A DNA stretch of 42,115 nucleotides, from positions 1-42,115 of the forward strand of contig JAUCBJ010008700.1 in the NCBI GenBank assembly GCA_032718475.1, in the 5' to 3' direction. Below the pieces are notes generated by a model, which did no database searches, was not told the origin of the DNA, and saw nothing but the letters and a program-made list of their open reading frames with translations. The stretch is from Nemertoderma westbladi (taxonomy: Eukaryota > Xenacoelomorpha > Nemertodermatida > Nemertodermatidae). The translations under genes were made by a program, and so were the position numbers. Each line of letters opens with the position of its first letter. Within the stretch, counting starts at the first letter, position 1. Positions 32,059-42,115 of this stretch are shown in pieces.

Positions 32059-35000
32059 CTGTTTATGACATGCACTGCACAGCACACTGTAATGTATAGA
32101 TAGAGTGTACGGTGAACTCTGTTTATAGGACATGCACAGCACACTGTAATGTATAGATAGAGTGTACGGTGAACTCTGTATATAGGACATGCACAGCACA
32201 CTGTAATGTATAGATAGAGTGTACGGTGAACTCTGTATATAGGACATGCACAGCACACTGTAATGTATAGATAGAGTGTACGGTGAACTCTGTTTATAGG
32301 ACATGCACAGCACACTGTAATGTATAGATAGAGTGTACGGTGAACTCTCTTTATAGGACATGCACAGCACACTGTAATGTATAGATAGAGTGTACGGTGA
32401 ACTCTGTATATAGGACATGCACAGCACACTGTAATGTATAGATAGAGTGTACGGTGAACTCTGTTTATAGGACATGCACAGCACACTGTAATGTATAGAT
32501 AGAGTGTACGGTGAACTCTGTATATAGGACATGCACAGCACACTGTAATGTATAGATAGAGTGTACGGTGAACTCTCTTTATAGGACATGCACAGCACAC
32601 TGTAATGTATAGATAGAGTGTACGGTGAACTCTGTATATAGGACATGCACAGCACACTGTAATGTATAGATAGAGTGTACGGTGAACTCTGTTTATAGGA
32701 CATGCACAGCACACTGTAATGTATAGATAGAGTGTACGGTGAACTCTGTTTATAGGACATGAACAGCACACTGTAATGTATAGATAGAGTGTACGGTGAA
32801 CTCTGTTTATAGGACATGCACAGCACACTGTAATGTATAGATAGAGTGTACGGTGAACTCTGTATATAGGACATGCACAGCACACTGTAATGTATAGATA
32901 GAGTGTACGGTGAACTCTCTTTATAGGACATGCACAGCACACTGTAATGTATAGATAGAGTGTACGGTGAACTCTGTTTATAGGACATGAACAGCACACT
33001 GTAATGTATAGATAGAGTGTACGGTGAACTCTGTTTATAGGACATGCACAGCACACTGTAATGTATAGATAGAGTGTACGGTGAACTCTGTATATAGGAC
33101 ATGCACAGCACACTGTAATGTATAGATAGAGTGTACGGTGAACTCTCTTTATAGGACATGCACAGCACACTGTAATGTATAGATAGAGTGTACGGTGAAC
33201 TCTGTATATAGGACATGCACAGCACACTGTAATGTATAGATAGAGTGTACGGTGAACTCTCTTTATAGGACATGCACAGCACACTGTAATGTATAGATAG
33301 AGTGTACGGTGAACTCTGTATATAGGACATGCACAGCACACTGTAATGTATAGATAGAGTGTACGGTGAACTCTCTTTATAGGACATGCACAGCACACTG
33401 TAATGTATAGATAGAGTGTACGGTGAACTCTGTTTATAGGACATGCACAGCACACTGTAATGTATAGATAGAGTGTACGGTGAACTCTGTTTATAGGACA
33501 TGCACAGCACACTGTAATGTATAGATAGAGTGTACGGTGAACTCTGTTTATAGGACATGCACAGCACACTGTAATGTATAGATAGAGTGTACGGTGAACT
33601 CTGTTTATAGGACATGCACAGCACACTGTAATGTATAGATAGAGTGTACGGTGAACTCTGTTTATAGGACATGCACAGCACACTGTAATGTATAGATAGA
33701 GTGTACGGTGAACTCTCTTTATAGGACATGCACAGCACACTGTAATGTATAGATAGAGTGTACGGTGAACTCTGTTTATAGGACATGCACAGCACACTGT
33801 AATGTATAGATAGAGTGTACGGTGAACTCTCTTTATAGGACATGCACAGCACACTGTAATGTATAGATAGAGTGTACGGTGAACTCTGTTTATAGGACAT
33901 GCACAGCACACTGTAATGTATAGATAGAGTGTACGGTGAACTCTCTTTATAGGACATGCACAGCACACTGTAATGTATAGATAGAGTGTACGGTGAACTC
34001 TGTTTATAGGACATGCACAGCACACTGTAATGTATAGATAGAGTGTACGGTGAACTCTCTTTATAGGACATGCACAGCACACTGTAATGTATAGATAGAG
34101 TGTACGGTGAACTCTGTTTATAGGACATGCACAGCACACTGTAATGTATAGATAGAGTGTACGGTGAACTCTCTTTATAGGACATGCACAGCACACTGTA
34201 ATGTATAGATAGAGTGTACGGTGAACTCTGTTTATAGGACATGCACAGCACACTGTAATGTATAGATAGAGTGTACGGTGAACTCTCTTTATAGGACATG
34301 CACAGCACACTGTAATGTATAGATAGAGTGTACGGTGAACTCTGTTTATAGGACATGCACAGCACACTGTAATGTATAGATAGAGTGTACGGTGAACTCT
34401 CTTTATAGGACATGCACAGCACACTGTAATGTATAGATAGAGTGTACGGTGAACTCTGTTTATAGGACATGCACAGCACACTGTAATGTATAGATAGAGT
34501 GTACGGTGAACTCTCTTTATAGGACATGCACAGCACACTGTAATGTATAGATAGAGTGTACGGTGAACTCTGTTTATAGGACATGCACAGCACACTGTAA
34601 TGTATAGATAGAGTGTACGGTGAACTCTCTTTATAGGACATGCACAGCACACTGTAATGTATAGATAGAGTGTACGGTGAACTCTGTTTATAGGACATGC
34701 ACAGCACACTGTAATGTATAGATAGAGTGTACGGTGAACTCTCTTTATAGGACATGCACAGCACACTGTAATGTATAGATAGAGTGTACGGTGAACTCTG
34801 TTTATAGGACATGCACAGCACACTGTAATGTATAGATAGAGTGTACGGTGAACTCTCTTTATAGGACATGCACAGCACACTGTAATGTATAGATAGAGTG
34901 TACGGTGAACTCTGTTTATAGGACATGCACAGCACACTGTAATGTATAGATAGAGTGTACGGTGAACTCTCTTTATAGGACATGCACAGCACACTGTAAT

Positions 35001-37648
35001 GTATAGATAGAGTGTACGGTGAACTCTGTTTATAGGACATGCACAGCACACTGTAATGTATAGATAGAGTGTACGGTGAACTCTCTTTATAGGACATGCA
35101 CAGCACACTGTAATGTATAGATAGAGTGTACGGTGAACTCTGTTTATAGGACATGCACAGCACACTGTAATGTATAGATAGAGTGTACGGTGAACTCTCT
35201 TTATAGGACATGCACAGCACACTGTAATGTATAGATAGAGTGTACGGTGAACTCTGTTTATAGGACATGCACAGCACACTGTAATGTATAGATAGAGTGT
35301 ACGGTGAACTCTCTTTATAGGACATGCACAGCACACTGTAATGTATAGATAGAGTGTACGGTGAACTCTGTTTATAGGACATGCACAGCACACTGTAATG
35401 TATAGATAGAGTGTACGGTGAACTCTGTTTATAGGACATGCACAGCACACTGTAATGTATAGATAGAGTGTACGGTGAACTCTGTTTATAGGACATGCAC
35501 AGCACACTGTAATGTATAGATAGAGTGTACGGTGAACTCTGTTTATAGGACATGCACAGCACACTGTAATGTATAGATAGAGTGTACGGTGAACTCTGTT
35601 TATAGGACATGCACAGCACACTGTAATGTATAGATAGAGTGTACGGTGAACTCTCTTTATAGGACATGCACAGCACACTGTAATGTATAGATAGAGTGTA
35701 CGGTGAACTCTGTTTATAGGACATGCACAGCACACTGTAATGTATAGATAGAGTGTACGGTGAACTCTCTTTATAGGACATGCACAGCACACTGTAATGT
35801 ATAGATAGAGTGTACGGTGAACTCTGTTTATAGGACATGCACAGCACACTGTAATGTATAGATAGAGTGTACGGTGAACTCTGTTTATAGGACATGCACA
35901 GCACACTGTAATGTATAGATAGAGTGTACGGTGAACTCTGTTTATAGGACATGCACAGCACACTGTAATGTATAGATAGAGTGTACGGTGAACTCTCTTT
36001 ATAGGACATGCACAGCACACTGTAATGTATAGATAGAGTGTACGGTGAACTCTGTTTATAGGACATGCACAGCACACTGTAATGTATAGATAGAGTGTAC
36101 GGTGAACTCTGTTTATAGGACATGCACAGCACACTGTAATGTATAGATAGAGTGTACGGTGAACTCTGTTTATAGGACATGCACAGCACACTGTAATGTA
36201 TAGATAGAGTGTACGGTGAACTCTGTTTATAGGACATGCACAGCACACTGTAATGTATAGATAGAGTGTACGGTGAACTCTGTTTATAGGACATGCACAG
36301 CACACTGTAATGTATAGATAGAGTGTACGGTGAACTCTCTTTATAGGACATGCACAGCACACTGTAATGTATAGATAGAGTGTACGGTGAACTCTGTTTA
36401 TAGGACATGCACAGCACACTGTAATGTATAGATAGAGTGTACGGTGAACTCTCTTTATAGGACATGCACAGCACACTGTAATGTATAGATAGAGTGTACG
36501 GTGAACTCTGTTTATAGGACATGCACAGCACACTGTAATGTATAGATAGAGTGTACGGTGAACTCTGTTTATAGGACATGCACAGCACACTGTAATGTAT
36601 AGATAGAGTGTACGGTGAACTCTGTTTATAGGACATGCACAGCACACTGTAATGTATAGATAGAGTGTACGGTGAACTCTGTTTATAGGACATGCACAGC
36701 ACACTGTAATGTATAGATAGAGTGTACGGTGAACTCTGTTTATAGGACATGCACAGCACACTGTAATGTATAGATAGAGTGTACGGTGAACTCTGTTTAT
36801 AGGACATGCACAGCACACTGTAATGTATAGATAGAGTGTACGGTGAACTCTGTTTATAGGACATGCACAGCACACTGTAATGTATAGATAGAGTGTACGG
36901 TGAACTCTGTTTATAGGACATGCACAGCACACTGTAATGTATAGATAGAGTGTACGGTGAACTCTGTTTATAGGACATGCACAGCACACTGTAATGTATA
37001 GATAGAGTGTACGGTGAACTCTCTTTATAGGACATGCACAGCACACTGTAATGTATAGATAGAGTGTACGGTGAACTCTGTTTATAGGACATGCACAGCA
37101 CACTGTAATGTATAGATAGAGTGTACGGTGAACTCTGTTTATAGGACATGCACAGCACACTGTAATGTATAGATAGAGTGTACGGTGAACTCTGTTTATA
37201 GGACATGCACAGCACACTGTAATGTATAGATAGAGTGTACGGTGAACTCTGTTTATAGGACATGCACAGCACACTGTAATGTATAGATAGAGTGTACGGT
37301 GAACTCTGTTTATAGGACATGCACAGCACACTGTAATGTATAGATAGAGTGTACGGTGAACTCTGTTTATAGGACATGCACAGCACACTGTAATGTATAG
37401 ATAGAGTGTACGGTGAACTCTGTTTATAGGACATGCACAGCACACTGTAATGTATAGATAGAGTGTACGGTGAACTCTGTTTATAGGACATGCACAGCAC
37501 ACTGTAATGTATAGATAGAGTGTACGGTGAACTCTGTTTATAGGACATGCACAGCACACTGTAATGTATAGATAGAGTGTACGGTGAACTCTGTTTATAG
37601 GACATGCACAGCACACTGTAATGTATAGATAGAGTGTACGGTGAACTC
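32059..37648. repeat. 57-bp satellite array, about 98 copies, with higher-order structure
   Basis: The unit includes TGTAATGTATAGATAGAGTG, TACGGTGAACTC and TATAGGACATGCACAGCACA. Copies are almost identical. Nearly all variation is in one short window: GTTTATA, CTTTATA or GTATATA, plus a rare CATGAACAGC for CATGCACAGC. The left part mixes all three types, the middle (about 33,710-35,370) alternates CTTTATA and GTTTATA strictly (a 114-bp dimer, about 15 times), and the right part is mostly GTTTATA. Fifty-seven is a multiple of three, so two minus-strand frames stay open for 1,874 and 1,891 codons; I regard these as artefacts. The first unit (32059-32090) is diverged. Confidence 0.95.
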
Positions 37649-38403
37649 AGATAAGCAAAGATACCAGATGACCTTTTTTTAAAAACAAAACTGTTACGAT
37701 TTTGCAAGTGATAGAGTAATTGATACGTAATTAGTTTCCTTTAATTAACTGTATATTTTTTATACATTGTCATAACTATTTTTCATTTCATTCTACAAAG
37801 GCATTCTCTCCTTTGTAAATCGAGCCACAATATCGCAATTACCATTGTATTTATGTGATAATAAATGTTCTAGTTCTAAAAAACATTACTAAAAGCTATG
37901 AAAAAGTGTAAGACAGAAAAAATTACTTGATCTGTATATTTTCCTCAGGAGGGGTAAATTGTTTTGTTACCATAGTAACAAAGTGAGTTTTGCTCTTAAT
38001 TATTGCGTAAACAACTCTCCCGCTACCTAAAACAAAGGGAAACCATATCCAAACACTTTATTGAGCATTGTTAATTATTTGTGAATAAACAAGATGTAAT
38101 GTTACGTATTTTGGAATTCTTGCAAAGCCAACAGGCAGTAAATTGGGGCTGTTTCCAAATAGTTCTAATCTAAAACACTATTATATTTTTATCTACCTAA
38201 ACTTTGATGCCATTGGTTATATAAATTAATATAATATTGTATATACTAATAATAGAGATAATAATTAAATATAATATAAATGAATTAGAAATAAACTACT
38301 AGATAAGTGTTGATTTCAAAAGGTCAATACGTAAGATAAATACTGCACACCACTGTTGGCAAAACTTGCAACAAAGTTACTAGAATAAATCGCCTGAATA
38401 AAT
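37649..38403. other. AT-rich spacer between the 57-bp and 32-bp arrays
   Basis: No ORF, RNA or element is recognised. There is a T run at about 37673-37680 and general AT-richness, with no repeat units from either array. Confidence 0.6.
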
Positions 38404-41400
38404 CCTATATAACAGCTCACCATTCAATTGGTTGTGCTATATCACAGCCCACCATTCAATTGGTTGTGCTATATCACAGCCCACCATTCAATTGGTTGTG
38501 CTATATCACAGCCCACCATTCAATTGGTTGTGCTATATCACAGCCCACCATTCAATTGGTTGTGCTATATTACAGCTCACCATTCATTGGTTGTGCTATA
38601 TCACAGCTCACCATTCAATTGGTTGTGCTATATAACAGCTCACCATTCAATTGGTTGTGCTATATTACAGCTCACCATTCATTGGTTGTGCTATATTACA
38701 GCTCACCATTCATTGGTTGTGCTATATTACAGCTCACCATTCAATTGGTTGTGCTATATTACAGCTCACCATTCATTGGTTGTGCTATATCACAGCTCAC
38801 CATTCATTGGTTGTGCTATATAACAGCTCACCATTCAATTGGTTGTGCTATATTACAGCTCACCATTCATTGGTTGTGCTATATTACAGCCCACCATTCA
38901 ATTGGTTGTGCTATATTACAGCTCACCATTCAATTGGTTGTGCTATATTACAGCTCACCATTCATTGGTTGTGCTATATTACAGCTCACCATTCAATTGG
39001 TTGTGCTATATTACAGCTCACCATTCAATTGGTTGTGCTATATTACAGCTCACCATTCATTGGTTGTGCTATATTACAGCTCACCATTCAATTGGTTGTG
39101 CTATATTACAGCTCACCATTCAATTGGTTGTGCTATATTACAGCTCACCATTCAATTGGTTGTGCTATATTACAGCTCACCATTCAATTGGTTGTGCTAT
39201 ATTACAGCTCACCATTCAATTGGTTGTGCTATATTACAGCTCACCATTCAATTGGTTGTGCTATATTACAGCTCACCATTCAATTGGTTGTGCTATATTA
39301 CAGCTCACCATTCAATTGGTTGTGCTATATCACAGCTCACCATTCAATTGGTTGTGCTATATTACAGCTCACCATTCAATTGGTTGTGCTATATTACAGC
39401 TCACCATTCAATTGGTTGTGCTATATTACAGCTCACCATTCAATTGGTTGTGCTATATCACAGCTCACCATTCAATTGGTTGTGCTATATTACAGCTCAC
39501 CATTCATTGGTTGTGCTATATTACAGCTCACCATTCATTGGTTGTGCTATATTACAGCTCACCATTCAATTGGTTGTGCTATATTACAGCTCACCATTCA
39601 ATTGGTTGTGCTATATTACAGCTCACCATTCAATTGGTTGTGCTATATTACAGCTCACCATTCAATTGGTTGTGCTATATTACAGCTCACCATTCAATTG
39701 GTTGTGCTATATTACAGCTCACCATTCAATTGGTTGTGCTATATTACAGCTCACCATTCAATTGGTTGTGCTATATTACAGCTCACCATTCAATTGGTTG
39801 TGCTATATTACAGCTCACCATTCAATTGGTTGTGCTATATTCACAGCTCACCATTCAATTGGTTGTGCTATATTACAGCTCACCATTCAATTGGTTGTGC
39901 TATATTACAGCTCACCATTCAATTGGTTGTGCTATATTACAGCTCACCATTCAATTGGTTGTGCTATATCACAGCTCACCATTCAATTGGTTGTGCTATA
40001 TTACAGCTCACCATTCATTGGTTGTGCTATATTACAGCTCACCATTCAATTGGTTGTGCTATATTACAGCTCACCATTCAATTGGTTGTGCTATATTACA
40101 GCTCACCATTCAATTGGTTGTGCTATATCACAGCTCACCATTCATTGGTTGTGCTATATTACAGCTCACCATTCAATTGGTTGTGCTATATTACAGCTCA
40201 CCATTCAATTGGTTGTGCTATATTACAGCTCACCATTCATTGGTTGTGCTATATTACAGCTCACCATTCATTGGTTGTGCTATATTACAGCTCACCATTC
40301 AATTGGTTGTGCTATATTACAGCTCACCATTCAATTGGTTGTGCTATATTACAGCTCACCATTCATTGGTTGTGCTATATTACAGCTCACCATTCATTGG
40401 TTGTGCTATATTACAGCTCACCATTCATTGGTTGTGCTATATTACAGCTCACCATTCATTGGTTGTGCTATATTACAGCTCACCATTCAATTGGTTGTGC
40501 TATATTACAGCTCACCATTCATTGGTTGTGCTATATTACAGCTCACCATTCAATTGGTTGTGCTATATTACAGCTCACCATTCAATTGGTTGTGCTATAT
40601 TACAGCTCACCATTCATTGGTTGTGCTATATTACAGCTCACCATTCAATTGGTTGTGCTATATTACAGCTCACCATTCAATTGGTTGTGCTATATTACAG
40701 CTCACCATTCATTGGTTGTGCTATATCACAGCTCACCATTCAATTGGTTGTGCTATATTACAGCTCACCATTCAATTGGTTGTGCTATATTACAGCTCAC
40801 CATTCAATTGGTTGTGCTATATTACAGCTCACCATTCAATTGGTTGTGCTATATTACAGCTCACCATTCAATTGGTTGTGCTATATCACAGCTCACCATT
40901 CATTGGTTGTGCTATATTACAGCTCACCATTCAATTGGTTGTGCTATATTACAGCTCACCATTCATTGGTTGTGCTATATTACAGCTCACCATTCAATTG
41001 GTTGTGCTATATTACAGCTCACCATTCAATTGGTTGTGCTATATTACAGCTCACCATTCAATTGGTTGTGCTATATTACAGCTCACCATTCAATTGGTTG
41101 TGCTATATTACAGCTCACCATTCAATTGGTTGTGCTATATTACAGCTCACCATTCAATTGGTTGTGCTATATTACAGCTCACCATTCAATTGGTTGTGCT
41201 ATATTACAGCTCACCATTCAATTGGTTGTGCTATATTACAGCTCACCATTCATTGGTTGTGCTATATTACAGCTCACCATTCATTGGTTGTGCTATATTA
41301 CAGCTCACCATTCATTGGTTGTGCTATATTACAGCTCACCATTCAATTGGTTGTGCTATATTACAGCTCACCATTCAATTGGTTGTGCTATATTACAGCT

Positions 41401-42115
41401 CACCATTCAATTGGTTGTGCTATATTACAGCTCACCATTCATTGGTTGTGCTATATCACAGCTCACCATTCATTGGTTGTGCTATATCACAGCTCACCAT
41501 TCATTGGTTGTGCTATATTACAGCTCACCATTCAATTGGTTGTGCTATATTACAGCTCACCATTCAATTGGTTGTGCTATATTACAGCTCACCATTCAAT
41601 TGGTTGTGCTATATTACAGCTCACCATTCAATTGGTTGTGCTATATTACAGCTCACCATTCAATTGGTTGTGCTATATTACAGCTCACCATTCATTGGTT
41701 GTGCTATATTACAGCTCACCATTCATTGGTTGTGCTATATTACAGCTCACCATTCAATTGGTTGTGCTATATTACAGCTCACCATTCAATTGGTTGTGCT
41801 ATATTACAGCTCACCATTCATTGGTTGTGCTATATTACAGCTCACCATTCAATTGGTTGTGCTATATTACAGCTCACCATTCATTGGTTGTGCTATATTA
41901 CAGCTCACCATTCAATTGGTTGTGCTATATTACAGCTCACCATTCAATTGGTTGTGCTATATTACAGCTCACCATTCAATTGGTTGTGCTATATTACAGC
42001 TCACCATTCAATTGGTTGTGCTATATTACACAGCTCACCATTCAATTGGTTGTGCTATATTACAGCTCACCATTCAATTGGTTGTGCTATATTACAGCTC
42101 ACCATTCATTGGTTG
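38404..42115. repeat. 31/32-bp satellite array, continues past right edge
   Basis: The unit is CAGCTCACCATTCAATTGG followed by TTGTGCTATATTA (32 bp). A common variant lacks one A (CATTCATTGG, 31 bp). Well over 100 copies are present. The first units carry CAGCCCACC and ATATCACAG, forms that are rare deeper in. Rare indels occur at about 39840 and 42028. Each unit has an inverted CCAAT (ATTGG) and, in the 32-bp form, the palindrome CAATTG. The plus ORFs at 38428-38823 and 38432-38635 arise from the repeat. Confidence 0.95.

Noticed and set aside
31992-37707. Two minus-strand ORFs of 1,874 and 1,891 codons with 19-residue repeats
   Set aside because: The 57-bp period is a multiple of three, so open frames are automatic. 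Variation falls on one codon, changes the residue each time, and there are no synonymous differences; this is satellite behaviour, not a conserved protein.
38428-38823. Plus ORFs in the 32-bp array
   Set aside because: They arise from the tandem repeat, whose 31/32-bp period shifts frame; no protein features.
30540-42115. CRISPR arrays
   Set aside because: Units are head-to-tail with no unique spacers, in eukaryotic DNA.

Overview
This is animal nuclear DNA: AT-rich and repeat-dense. It holds one very large axonemal dynein gene, three retrotransposon remnants and four families of tandem repeats. The dynein (cilia/flagella motor) and the BEL/Pao and non-LTR elements point to a metazoan. Frequent TAGGCCTA and TACCGGTA palindromes look like a lineage habit; an arthropod or other invertebrate is my guess, but the window does not prove it.

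Layout. (1) 1-1368, minus strand: a Gag-like ORF that runs off the left edge, followed by a noncoding leader of about 3.6 kb with two local tandem repeats. (2) about 5257-9373, plus strand: a GC-rich non-LTR-type retroelement with a duplicated 5' region, a frameshifted N-terminus, a reverse transcriptase and a C-terminal restriction-like endonuclease. It abuts a minus-strand fragment of a second LINE. (3) 9696-11687: AT-rich upstream DNA. (4) 11688-25697, plus strand: a DNAH10-type axonemal dynein heavy chain in one uninterrupted exon of about 4,670 codons, broken only by an in-frame TGA at codon 3567. (5) 26191-28204, plus strand: a decayed BEL/Pao gag-protease piece, possibly with its 3' polypurine tract and LTR start near 29905. 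(6) 28895-29770: five diverged repeats of about 146 bp, four of them with a core close to the CTCF consensus. (7) 30540-42115: a satellite zone with a 63-bp minisatellite ending in a perfect hairpin, about 98 copies of a 57-bp satellite with higher-order structure, and a 31/32-bp satellite that continues past the right edge.

The genes do not form a pathway. The dynein is the only host-type gene. Retroelements on both sides, no introns and adjoining satellites fit a retrocopy, or a gene that lost its introns, in repeat-rich chromatin. The most interesting points are the single-exon dynein with its lone nonsense codon, the retroelement's 5' tandem monomers and the proline/serine insert in its RT, the nucleosome-length CTCF-like array, and the alternating dimer structure of the 57-bp satellite. 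No RNA genes, CRISPR arrays or prokaryotic features were found.
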